A stretch of DNA of 9,910 nucleotides, from assembly GCA_003695135.1 (NCBI GenBank), contig RFIR01000416.1, positions 1-9,910 on the forward strand, in the 5' to 3' direction. Below the pieces are notes generated by a model. It saw only the letters and a program-made list of their open reading frames with translations. It did no database searches and had not been told where the DNA came from. This document shows, in pieces, positions 1 to 6,604 of this stretch. This DNA comes from Alphaproteobacteria bacterium (GTDB lineage: Bacteria; Pseudomonadota; Alphaproteobacteria; Rhodobacterales; Rhodobacteraceae). A program made the position numbers and the translations under genes. The stretch's first letter is position 1. Each line of letters starts with the position of its first letter.

Positions 1-211
1 GCATGACGATGCGCCCTTCGGTGGGCTTGTAAAAGCCGGTGACGCAGTTGAAGACCGTGGTCTTGCCGGCCCCGTTCGGCCCGATCAGCGCGGTGATGTC
101 GCCGCGGCCGACCTCGAAGCTGAGATCATCGACAGCGACCAGACCGCCGAAGCGCATCGTCAGATGCTCGACGGTCAGGACCGGGTCCTCGACCCAGCGC
201 GGGGCGCTCAA
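1..211 (-). CDS. livG: Branched-chain amino acid ABC transporter ATP-binding protein LivG (N-terminal part)
   Basis: This is the first 70 codons of an ABC ATPase that runs off the left edge of the window. With LivF it would power uptake of leucine, isoleucine and valine (or related amino acids) through LivH/LivM at the inner membrane. The Walker A motif GPNGAGKTT is visible at residues 44-52, preceded by a typical ABC beta-strand start (VEHLTMRFGG). The next residues, VFNCVTGFYKPTEGRI, are typical of LivG, in which the Walker A is followed by a phenylalanine/asparagine and 'TGFYKPTxG'. I place the start at a TTG at 211-209, which overlaps the livM stop codon by 4 bases (TTGA). A GGAG lies 7 bases upstream of it, and no in-frame ATG gives a full-length N-terminus. 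Signature and Walker B motifs are outside the window. The livH-livM-livG order supports the name; the substrate is inferred. Confidence 0.93.
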   Translation of the reverse strand, partial: MSAPRWVEDPVLTVEHLTMRFGGLVAVDDLSFEVGRGDITALIGPNGAGKTTVFNCVTGFYKPTEGRIVM

Positions 212-1503
212 TGTCCTTCTCCCTGCGCCACGGCCTCCGAGCCGATGCGTTTTCGCTCAACCAGCACCACCGAGGGTTCGCGCGACGAAATCAGGCCGCG
301 CGGGCGCCAGATCATGATCAGCACCATGGCGAGACCGAAGATCAGCATGCGGTAGTTTTCCAGCTCGCGGAACACCTCGAAGCCGCCGATCATCACCAGC
401 GCGGCGATGGCCACGCCGATCTGGCTGCCCAGCCCGCCCAGCACCACGATCGCCAGCACCAGCGCCGATTCGATGAAGGTGAAGCTCTCGGGCGAGATGA
501 AGCCCTGCCGCGTGGCGAAGAAGGAGCCGGCGAAACCGCCGAACATCGCGCCGAGCGCGAAGGCCGAGAGCTTGATGTTGGTGGTATTGAGCCCCAGCGA
601 GCGGCAGGCGATCTCGTCCTCGCGCAGCGCTTCCCAGGCCCGGCCCACCGGCAGGCGCCTGAGCCGGTTGGACACGAAGCTGGTCAGAAGCGCCAGCGCG
701 AAGATCAGGTAATAGAGGAAGATGATGCGGTGCAGCGAGGTGTAGTGGAGGCCGAACACATCGGCAAAACCGCCATCGCCGCGCTTGAAGGGGATGCCGA
801 AGAAGGAGGGGCGGGCGATGCCGGAAATCCCGTCCGGCCCGCCGGTGAAGGTGTACCAGTTGAGCAGAACGATGCGGATGATCTCGCCGAAGGCCAGCGT
901 GACGATGGCAAGATAGTCGCCCCTGAGCCGCAGCACCGGAAAGCCGAGGATGATGCCCCAGAACGAGGCGAGGATGCCGGCGAGCGGCAGGCAGATCCAG
1001 AACGACCAGCCGAAATACTGGGCGAGAAGCGCATAGGAATAGGCGCCGACGGCGTAGAAGGCGACATAGCCCAGATCGAGCAGCCCGGCCAGCCCGACCA
1101 CGATGTTCAGCCCCCAGCCCAGCATCACATAGGTCAGCACCAGGATGCCCAGATCGATCAGATAGCGCTCGGCAAAGGGCAGGAACGGGAACACGATCGC
1201 AAAGGCACCGAGCGCTAGGCCGAAATATCGCCCCAGCCCGGAAAGGCCGGGAATGGAAGGCACCAGGGCCCCGATCCGGCCGGCAATCGGCCGTTCGGCC
1301 TTGAACACCAGCAGGTTGAGCGCCAGCCGACCGACGAAGACCACCGCAATGGCGATGAAATAATTCGTCCAGTGCGTCGACAGCACCAGATCGGACACCT
1401 CGATGTCGGTGCGCAGACCGATGAAGAAGAAGGCGAGCACCGCGGTGATGCCGGCGGCAATGCCGGCATCGCGCAGCGAGTCGGTGAGCTTCGCGCTGTT
1501 CAT
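208..1503 (-). CDS. livM: Branched-chain amino acid ABC transporter permease LivM
   Basis: A 431-residue inner-membrane permease, close to the usual LivM length of about 425. With LivH it forms the channel of the high-affinity branched-chain amino acid importer. The first ~110 residues hold extra hydrophobic segments (about 16-30, 47-66 and 93-110), as in LivM proteins that carry an N-terminal extension domain. The BPD_transp_2 permease core runs from about 115 to 400. It includes the conserved LNIVVGLAGLLDLGYVAFYAVGAY (begins at residue 132), the GDYLAIVTLAFGEIIRI stretch (195-211) and an EAA-like coupling loop, GRAWEALREDEIACRSLGLN (287-306), that contacts the ATPase. The C-terminus is charged and cytoplasmic. 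The ATG at 1503 shares one base with the livH stop (TGATG), which implies coupled translation. The same frame stays open far upstream to 2787, but that stretch is antisense-like and out of frame with livH, so it is not part of the protein. Confidence 0.95.
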   Translation of the reverse strand: MNSAKLTDSLRDAGIAAGITAVLAFFFIGLRTDIEVSDLVLSTHWTNYFIAIAVVFVGRLALNLLVFKAERPIAGRIGALVPSIPGLSGLGRYFGLALGAFAIVFPFLPFAERYLIDLGILVLTYVMLGWGLNIVVGLAGLLDLGYVAFYAVGAYSYALLAQYFGWSFWICLPLAGILASFWGIILGFPVLRLRGDYLAIVTLAFGEIIRIVLLNWYTFTGGPDGISGIARPSFFGIPFKRGDGGFADVFGLHYTSLHRIIFLYYLIFALALLTSFVSNRLRRLPVGRAWEALREDEIACRSLGLNTTNIKLSAFALGAMFGGFAGSFFATRQGFISPESFTFIESALVLAIVVLGGLGSQIGVAIAALVMIGGFEVFRELENYRMLIFGLAMVLIMIWRPRGLISSREPSVVLVERKRIGSEAVAQGEGH

Positions 1504-2429
1504 CAGACCTTCTCGACCTCGGGCCGGCCCAGCAGGCCGGACGGCAGGAAGATCAGCACGATGGCGAGGATCGAGAAGGCGGCGACGTCCTTGTACTCGA
1601 TCGAGAAATAGGCCGACCAGAACACCTCGATCATGCCGATCAGCAGCCCGCCCAGCATCGCGCCCGGCAGCGAGCCGATGCCGCCCAGCACCGCGGCGGT
1701 GAATGCCTTCACGCCGGCCACGAAGCCGATGAAGAAGTCGATCACGCCATAGTACAGCAGGAACATCAGCCCGGCCACGGCGGCCAGCGCCGCGCCCATC
1801 ACGAAGGTCAGCGATATGGTGCGGTCGACATTCACCCCCAGCAGCGCGGCCATCTTGCGGTCCTGCTCGCAGGCGCGCTGCGCGCGGCCGAGCGCGGTGC
1901 GCGAGATCAAAGCGTTGAAGCCAACCATCAGCACCACCGTCAGCGCGATGATGATCATCTGCAGGTAGCTCAGCTGCACGGCAAAGCTCTGCCCGCCCCG
2001 CATGCCCTCCATCAGGGTGATGCCGCCCTCGATCTGCGGCGGCAGCGGCTTGATCTTGGCACCCTGGCTGATCTGCACGAAGTTCTGCAGCACGATCGAC
2101 ATGCCGATCGCGGTGATCAGCGGCGCCAGCCGGAACGAGCCGCGCAGCGGCCGATAGGCGATCCGCTCCACCGTCCAGCCCCAGGCCGAGGTGACCAGCA
2201 TCGACACCACCAGCGCCAGCAACAATATGATGGGCAGCCAGGAGATGCCGATGGCGGTCAGCGCCAGGAACATGGTCAGGGCGATGAAGGCGCCGATCAT
2301 GAAGATGTCGCCATGGGCGAAGTTGATCATGCCGATGATGCCATAGACCATCGTGTAGCCGATGGCGATCAGACCGTAGATCGATCCCAGCGTGACCCCG
2401 TTGATCAGCTGCTGGAGGAAATAGTCCAT
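1503..2429 (-). CDS. livH: Branched-chain amino acid ABC transporter permease LivH
   Basis: A 308-residue inner-membrane permease, the same length as the classic enterobacterial LivH. The start MDYFLQQLINGVTLGSIYGL is diagnostic of the family, followed by the conserved YTMVYGIIGMINFAHGD (25-41). There are about eight hydrophobic segments, and the EAA-like loop GRAQRACEQDRKMAALLGVN (181-200) docks on the ATPases. AFTAAVLGGIGSLPGAMLGG (242-261) is another family hallmark. LivH is the first gene of the operon visible here. The chosen ATG at 2429 has GAGG directly against it, but a purine-rich GGGGAAG lies about 8 bases upstream. An in-frame ATG at 2444 would add MGKTR and is an alternative start. 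No periplasmic binding protein gene lies upstream, so it must be elsewhere, perhaps beyond livG/livF. The function is secure at family level; the precise amino acid range is inferred. Confidence 0.95.
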   Translation of the reverse strand: MDYFLQQLINGVTLGSIYGLIAIGYTMVYGIIGMINFAHGDIFMIGAFIALTMFLALTAIGISWLPIILLLALVVSMLVTSAWGWTVERIAYRPLRGSFRLAPLITAIGMSIVLQNFVQISQGAKIKPLPPQIEGGITLMEGMRGGQSFAVQLSYLQMIIIALTVVLMVGFNALISRTALGRAQRACEQDRKMAALLGVNVDRTISLTFVMGAALAAVAGLMFLLYYGVIDFFIGFVAGVKAFTAAVLGGIGSLPGAMLGGLLIGMIEVFWSAYFSIEYKDVAAFSILAIVLIFLPSGLLGRPEVEKV

Positions 2430-2447
2430 CCTCGTCTTCCCCATCCC

Positions 2448-2491
2448 TGTTGGCCCGCGCTTCGTCGCGCGGCGTGATTCGCTGGCCAACA
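2448..2491 (-). promoter_or_regulatory. Nested inverted repeat in the livH leader
   Basis: An 8-base perfect inverted repeat, TGTTGGCC (2448-2455) and GGCCAACA (2484-2491), encloses a second perfect hairpin with 6-base arms, CCGCGC (2455-2460) and GCGCGG (2467-2472), and a 6-base loop. The whole unit ends 18 bases before the livH ATG. It could be an operator (for example for an Lrp- or GntR-type regulator) or a structured 5' leader that affects translation of the liv operon. The sequence shows the symmetry directly; the regulatory role is inference. Confidence 0.45.
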
Positions 2492-2520
2492 GTGCTATCG
2501 GATCGAAGGCGAAAGGCAAA
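2492..2520 (-). promoter_or_regulatory. Possible sigma-70-type promoter for the liv operon
   Basis: Read on the minus strand, TTTGCC (2520-2515) and TAGCAC (2497-2492) are separated by exactly 17 bases. The match to TTGACA/TATAAT is modest. Transcription would begin about 2485, inside the right arm of the inverted repeat at 2448-2491, so that repeat could act as an operator over the start site. This is the best candidate I see in the spacer, but it is weak. Confidence 0.22.
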
Positions 2521-2552
2521 GCCTGCAGAGGCTGCGAACGCAGAAAGGGCGC

Positions 2553-2588
2553 CCGGTCGCGCATGCGGCGACCGCGCATGCAGACCGG
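2553..2588 (-). terminator. Stem-loop downstream of the reductase operon (possible terminator)
   Basis: CCGGTC (2553-2558) pairs with GACCGG (2583-2588). After a small internal loop, GCATGC (2561-2566) pairs with GCATGC (2576-2581), which gives a 12-pair interrupted stem with a 9-base loop. It starts 15 bases after the stop codon of the minus-strand gene at 2603-3604. Only a short run of three T follows, after GCGCCC, so it is a poor classical rho-independent terminator. It may instead protect mRNA ends or be a palindromic repeat. The same bases can also fold as GGTCGC/GCGACC (2555-2573). Confidence 0.4.
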
Positions 2589-2602
2589 CGCTCCAGCGTG
2601 CT

Positions 2603-3604
2603 TCAGTATTCGACCACCAGCTTGCCGCGCATACGGCCGCTGGCCAGCCGCTCGTGACCTTGCGCGATCGTTGCCAGCGACAGGCCCGAAAGCGTCTCGG
2701 TGCGGGTCGAGCGGATGCGGCCCTCATCCGCCAGCCGGGCGATGGTGGCCAGAATCTCGCCCTGCCGCGCCTGATCGGCGGTGGCAAAGAGCGGGCGGGT
2801 GAACATGAACTCCCACAGGAATCCGGCGCTCTTCTGAAACAGCGGTGTGAGGTCGAGCGGCCCCGTCGCGCCGACGATGGAACAGATCAGCCCCTGCGGC
2901 GCAATCAGCCGGGCCATCGCCGGCATGTAGGCATTGGTGTCGTGACAGCAGAAGACGACATCGAAGCCGTTCTCGGGCAGATCGCCCAGCGTGCCATGGG
3001 CGACGATCTCATCCGCACCCAGCTCGCGGCACCAGTCCCGGCTTTCGGGGCGCGCGGCAGTTGCGGTGACGTGAATGCCCGACAGGCGCGCGAGCTGGAT
3101 GGCGATCGAGCCCACCCCGCCGGCGCCGTTGATGATCAGGAGCCGGCATTCCCGCGGCTGCGGCGATAGCGGCGTCAGCCGCAGCCGCTCGAACATCGCC
3201 TCCCACGCCGTCAGCGCGGTCAGGGGCAGCGCCGCGGCATCAGCGTCGGACAGCGCCTCGGGGGCGCGGGCGACGATGCGGGCATCGACCAGCTGGCAGC
3301 GCGCATTGCTGCCCGCACGCTGCATCGCCCCGGCATACCAGACCCGCTCGCCCGGTGCGAAACCCTCCGCCTGCGGCCCCGCCGCCAGCACCCGGCCCAC
3401 CGCGTCATAGCCCAGGGGGCGCGGCGGGGCATCGGCGGGGATCCGGCCCTTCATCTTCAGATCGACCGGGTTGAAGGCGGCGGCGGCGACCTCGACCAGC
3501 AGGTCGTGGCCGGTGGGTGCCTCCACCGGCCGTTCGGCCTCTCGCAGGCGGCCGGCGGCCGGGTCCCATTCCACGGCCACGCAGGTTACGGGGATTTCGG
3601 TCAT
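2603..3604 (-). CDS. NAD(P)H-dependent quinone reductase / zinc-free alcohol dehydrogenase-like oxidoreductase (MDR superfamily)
   Basis: A 333-residue medium-chain dehydrogenase/reductase of the 'zinc-binding alcohol dehydrogenase family' (SA1988-like) type, about the usual length of 335. The N-terminal GroES-like domain covers about residues 10-130, with AAFNPVDLKMKG (42-53) and PLGYDAVGRV (63-72), both typical of the quinone-reductase branch. The nucleotide-binding motif is NGAGGVGSIAIQLAR (159-173). The Cys/His/Glu ligands of zinc alcohol dehydrogenases are absent at the expected places (for example PLGYDAVG in place of the GHE motif). I therefore expect a zinc-independent enzyme that reduces quinones or activated double bonds with NADPH; the real substrate is unknown. 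The ATG overlaps the stop of the upstream aldo/keto reductase (ATGA). The nearest Shine-Dalgarno-like sequence (GGGAG) is about 11 bases away, so translation is probably coupled to that gene. Confidence 0.88.
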   Translation of the reverse strand: MTEIPVTCVAVEWDPAAGRLREAERPVEAPTGHDLLVEVAAAAFNPVDLKMKGRIPADAPPRPLGYDAVGRVLAAGPQAEGFAPGERVWYAGAMQRAGSNARCQLVDARIVARAPEALSDADAAALPLTALTAWEAMFERLRLTPLSPQPRECRLLIINGAGGVGSIAIQLARLSGIHVTATAARPESRDWCRELGADEIVAHGTLGDLPENGFDVVFCCHDTNAYMPAMARLIAPQGLICSIVGATGPLDLTPLFQKSAGFLWEFMFTRPLFATADQARQGEILATIARLADEGRIRSTRTETLSGLSLATIAQGHERLASGRMRGKLVVEY

Positions 3605-4548
3605 GGCGCGGTGATCTCCCTTGCCCTGTCCAGAAGCTCGGCAGGCACGGCCGCTTCCGCCGCCTGCGCATTGCGCGCGATCTGCTCGGGCGTGCTCGCC
3701 CCGGCAATGACGCTGCAGCAGGCCGGCTCGTCAAGCAGGAAGCGGAAGGCAAGGTCGATCAGCCCGAAGCCGCCCGCCTCGGCCAGCGCGCGCAGCCGGT
3801 CGGCGGTGGCGAGGCGTTCGGCGGTCAGGAACTTGCGCGCATGCGGCGAATCACCGGACATGCGGGTGCCCTCCGGGATCGGCGCGCCGCTGCGATACTT
3901 GCCCGTGAGCAGCCCGCCATCGAGCGGGAAGAACGGCAGGAAGCCCAGCCCGAAGCGCCGGCAGGCAGGCAGAACCTCCGCCTCGGACCGCCGATGTGTC
4001 AGGCTCCACTGGTTTTGCGCCGAGACGAAACGCTGGGTGCCGATCTCGCGGGCGATGAAATGCGCCTCGGCGATCTGCCAGCCGGTGAAGTTGGAACAGC
4101 CCGCATAGAGGATCTTGCCGGCGCGGATCAGATCGTCGAGCGCAGCCAGCGTCTCGTCAATCGGCGTGTCGGGATCGGGAATGTGCAGCTGATAGAGGTC
4201 GAGGCGGTCGGTCCCCAGCCGGCGCAGGCTGGCCTCCACCGCCCGGACGATGAACCGGCGCGAACCGCCGCCTGCCCGGCTGCCGCCGGTCGGCCGCATG
4301 CCGAACTTGGTGGCGATCACCGCCTCGTCGCGGCGCCCGCCCAGCGTGCGGCCGAGATATTCCTCCGACAGCCCGCCCCGGCCCATCGGATAGATGTCGG
4401 CGGTGTCGAACAGGCTCACCCCGTGATCGAGCGCGGCATGCACTACCCGCGCGCTCGCCGCCTCGTCGAGCCGGCCGCCGAAATTGTTGCAGCCCAGCCC
4501 GAGGGCGGAGACCCTCAGCCCCGACCGGCCGACATTGCGCTCTTCCAT
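3601..4548 (-). CDS. Aldo/keto reductase
   Basis: A 315-residue cytoplasmic NADPH-dependent oxidoreductase with a TIM-barrel fold, of normal family length. The catalytic tetrad is complete: D48 and Y53 in LFDTADIYPMG, K81 in IATKFG, and H122 in LYQLHIPD. The N-terminal GRSGLRVSALGLGCNNFGG, the YAGCSNFTGWQI stretch (148-159) and the cofactor-binding IAGASTPEQIARN (281-293) all fit the Kv-beta/Tas/YajO-like branch. FFPLDGGLLTGKY (206-218) is the usual loop before the cofactor pocket. The ATG at 4548 has GGAGGGG a few bases upstream and gives the canonical start. The longer frame reaching 4749 only adds a non-conserved, promoter-containing stretch. It is first in a two-gene operon with the quinone reductase-like gene, with a 4-base overlap. 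Carbonyl substrates cannot be read from the sequence. Confidence 0.92.
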   Translation of the reverse strand: MEERNVGRSGLRVSALGLGCNNFGGRLDEAASARVVHAALDHGVSLFDTADIYPMGRGGLSEEYLGRTLGGRRDEAVIATKFGMRPTGGSRAGGGSRRFIVRAVEASLRRLGTDRLDLYQLHIPDPDTPIDETLAALDDLIRAGKILYAGCSNFTGWQIAEAHFIAREIGTQRFVSAQNQWSLTHRRSEAEVLPACRRFGLGFLPFFPLDGGLLTGKYRSGAPIPEGTRMSGDSPHARKFLTAERLATADRLRALAEAGGFGLIDLAFRFLLDEPACCSVIAGASTPEQIARNAQAAEAAVPAELLDRAREITAP

Positions 4549-4582
4549 GACCCCTCCCCGAGAAACCGGCATCCGTTCGCCC

Positions 4583-4610
4583 ATGCTAGCCCGCCGCGGG
4601 CAGAACGCAA
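4583..4610 (-). promoter_or_regulatory. Possible promoter of the aldo/keto reductase operon
   Basis: On the minus strand TTGCGT (4610-4605) and TAGCAT (4588-4583) are separated by 16 bases and sit about 35 bases before the ATG at 4548. The spacer contains the near-palindrome GCCCG-CCG-CGGGC (4589-4601), which could be an operator. The element is plausible by position but matches consensus only moderately. Confidence 0.3.
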
Positions 4611-4654
4611 TGAACCGTGGCGCGGGCCATGGCGGCAGTCCCGGCGGCGGATTG

Positions 4655-4683
4655 TTGGCATCGACCCGCCGCGGTGGCAGAAT
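4655..4683 (+). promoter_or_regulatory. Possible promoter of the OmpA-like gene
   Basis: TTGGCA (4655-4660) and CAGAAT (4678-4683) are spaced by exactly 17 bases, a good sigma-70-type match for a GC-rich genome. Transcription would start about 4690, only some 16 bases before the ATG at 4706, leaving just room for the GGGAG ribosome-binding site at 4694-4698. That short leader supports 4706 as the start rather than the ATG at 4682, which would overlap the -10 region. Confidence 0.38.
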
Positions 4684-4705
4684 GGCCGCAGGTGGGAGAC
4701 GACCG

Positions 4706-6604
4706 ATGCTGTTGCGAAATTTCACTGCCCTCGCGTTCCTGGCCCTCATGCCCCTGATTGCCGCAGCGCAGGCGCCACCGCAGACCGAGGCCCTGCGCGC
4801 CAGCCTGCGCGAGGCGCTGCCCGCCTACTGGACCATCCGCAGTTTCCGAGAGATCGAGCGGCGGCAGGCAGAGGTGTCCGGCACGCCGCGGCTGACGGTC
4901 TATTTCGAGGCGGAGGTGGTGCCGGGCACCGATCTCTACCTGCCGGTCGGGCTTTGCGCCGGTCCCTTCGCCATCCTGACCCGGACGCGGGGGCCGGAAG
5001 AGCCGCGACGGCTGAAGGGCCGCATCCGGATGCAGCCGGCGGACGGCAGGTGGAAATCGCTGGTGCGTCTCTTCAACCCGGTCTCCGGGCTCGGCAGGCC
5101 TCTTGCGAGCTTCGACATGCCGGTGCTGGAGCTCGGCTCGCAGAAGCAGATCGAGCTCGTCGCCGCGCTGCGCGCCGCACGAATCGATGCCGGATCCGGG
5201 ACGGCGGAGCCGAGCTGCGACCTGCCCGAGATCGCCGCCGTGCGGTCAAGCGACGCCTCCGCGCGCGAAGCCCGGGAGAGCCGCGAGGCCAGGCATCTTC
5301 TGGAACTGCTTCAACAGGCGATGGCAGAGCGCGATGCCGCCATGGCCGCGCAAAGGGCCGCCGAGGCCGAGCGCGATGCCGCCATGGCCCGCGCGACGCG
5401 GGCGAGCGACGAGCGCGACAGGCTGCTGGCGGCGCTGACCCAGCGCAACAGGCTCCTCAAACAGGACATGGCCTCTGCTGAGAGCGAGCAGGAACTGACC
5501 CGGGGGCTGCGCCCAAACGACAAATCGTCCCACGCACCTTCGCCCGACGCTCCGTCGCCGAAGGAACTGCGCAGAAAACTCGATGCGGTCAGGGCCGAGG
5601 GTCTCGCGCTCAGAGCCGCGCTTGAAGCGAGGACCTCCGAGATCAGGGATCTCAGGGGCAAGCTGACCGATCAGGAAAAGCTCGCCGCGGCCGAGGCGCT
5701 GGCCGCCGAGGAGCTGCGCAAGAAGCTCAAGGAGGCCGACGCCGAGCGCATCGCGCTGACGCTCAATCTGGAGGAGGCGCGCAAGAGGGCCGAGGAGACG
5801 CTGAACCTGCTGGGGGCTGCCGAGGCGGCGAAGGCCAGGGCGCAGGAGGTGCTGGTGCAGGTCAAGGCGGCCTCGGCCAGGGACCGGCGCCAGATCGCGG
5901 TGCTCAACCGCCAGATTGCCGAGCTGCACAAGCAGCTGACCTCGCTGCAGGCAGTTCTCGATGCTTCCGAGGCGAGGGATTTCGCCAACCAGGTTCAGGT
6001 GCAGACCTTGGCGACGCGGCTCAACGTCGCGCTGGCGCAGGTGGCGGCCGAGCGGAAGCGGGCCGCACAGCTGGAGGCCGGCAAGACGAGATCCTTGCGA
6101 AAGGAGGTCGATACACTGCGAAAGCAGGCCGATAGCTGCGATCCCGCGCTTGCCCAATTCGTCACGGCGCGGCAGGCGCTGTTCGCGCAGGCGCGCAAGA
6201 CGCTGACCGAGGCCGACGGCATCACGGTCACCGACGACCGGTTCGTCCTTTCCGCTGCGGCGCTGTTCAAATCCGGCTCGGCGACACTGACCCCGCAGGG
6301 CCGCCGCCAGATCGACCGCATGGCCGAGGTGCTGCGTTCGGTGCAGTCCGAGATCGGCGCGGTGCAGGGCTGGATCCTGCGCGTGGACGGGCATACCGAC
6401 CGCACGGGCTCGCCCGAGGCGAACTGGCAGCTCAGCCAGGCGCGAGCGTTGTCGGTGCTGCGCTATCTGGTCGAGGAAAAGGGGTTCAGCCCCAAACACC
6501 TCTCGGCCAACGGCTTCGGCCAGTTCCAGCCGATCAGCCCGTTCACCTCGCCCGAGGCGCTGGCGAAGAACCGCCGCATCGAGGTCAAGCTCGCCCGCCG
6601 TTGA
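4706..6604 (+). CDS. Secreted coiled-coil protein with C-terminal OmpA/MotB-type peptidoglycan-binding domain
   Basis: A 632-residue envelope protein. Residues 1-22 form a signal peptide (MLLRNFTALAFLALMPLIAAAQA), so it acts in the periplasm or at the outer membrane. Residues about 24-165 form a compact domain that I cannot assign with confidence; it begins LREALPAYWTIRSF and contains GTDLYLPVGLCAGPF and the cysteines C84 and C171. Residues about 183-475 are alanine-, arginine- and glutamate-rich heptad-like sequence, a long coiled coil broken by a Ser/Pro-rich hinge (271-285). Residues about 515-632 are an OmpA-family domain: ALFKSGSATLTPQGRRQID, VDGHTDRTG (560-568), NWQLSQARALSVLRYL and NRRIEVKL, which carry the residues that hold diaminopimelate in peptidoglycan. 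It resembles alphaproteobacterial 'peptidoglycan-binding' MotB-like proteins but has no ion-channel helix beyond the signal peptide, so it is not a flagellar stator. GGGAG lies 7 bases before the ATG. A tether between envelope layers is the likely role. Confidence 0.87.
   Translation: MLLRNFTALAFLALMPLIAAAQAPPQTEALRASLREALPAYWTIRSFREIERRQAEVSGTPRLTVYFEAEVVPGTDLYLPVGLCAGPFAILTRTRGPEEPRRLKGRIRMQPADGRWKSLVRLFNPVSGLGRPLASFDMPVLELGSQKQIELVAALRAARIDAGSGTAEPSCDLPEIAAVRSSDASAREARESREARHLLELLQQAMAERDAAMAAQRAAEAERDAAMARATRASDERDRLLAALTQRNRLLKQDMASAESEQELTRGLRPNDKSSHAPSPDAPSPKELRRKLDAVRAEGLALRAALEARTSEIRDLRGKLTDQEKLAAAEALAAEELRKKLKEADAERIALTLNLEEARKRAEETLNLLGAAEAAKARAQEVLVQVKAASARDRRQIAVLNRQIAELHKQLTSLQAVLDASEARDFANQVQVQTLATRLNVALAQVAAERKRAAQLEAGKTRSLRKEVDTLRKQADSCDPALAQFVTARQALFAQARKTLTEADGITVTDDRFVLSAAALFKSGSATLTPQGRRQIDRMAEVLRSVQSEIGAVQGWILRVDGHTDRTGSPEANWQLSQARALSVLRYLVEEKGFSPKHLSANGFGQFQPISPFTSPEALAKNRRIEVKLARR
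5327..5389 (+). repeat. Tandem duplication inside the coiled coil (42-base period)
   Basis: A 21-base identical sequence occurs at 5327-5347 and again at 5369-5389, a period of 14 codons. It encodes ERDAAMA twice (residues about 208-214 and 222-228). The perfect match at DNA level, including third positions, suggests a fairly recent unequal duplication that lengthened the coil by two heptads. Confidence 0.75.

Noticed and set aside
211..1218. 335-codon plus-strand frame opposite livM
   Set aside because: Its composition is extreme in Gln/Glu/His/Asp/Arg, typical of the antisense of hydrophobic membrane segments, and it has no domain.
208..2787. Single 859-codon minus-strand frame covering livM and the region of livH
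   Set aside because: Only the part from 1503 downward is LivM. The upstream part is an Arg/Ala/His-rich shadow of livH in another frame.
4484..4705. Upstream extension of the OmpA-like protein to an ATG at 4484
   Set aside because: It would overlap the divergent aldo/keto reductase start and bury the signal peptide. The ATG at 4706 has a good ribosome-binding site.
3517..5481. 654-codon plus-strand frame opposite the two reductases
   Set aside because: Its translation is low-complexity Arg/Ala/Gly-rich, it is antisense to well-defined enzymes, and it then runs out of frame into the OmpA-like gene. It is a GC-bias artefact.
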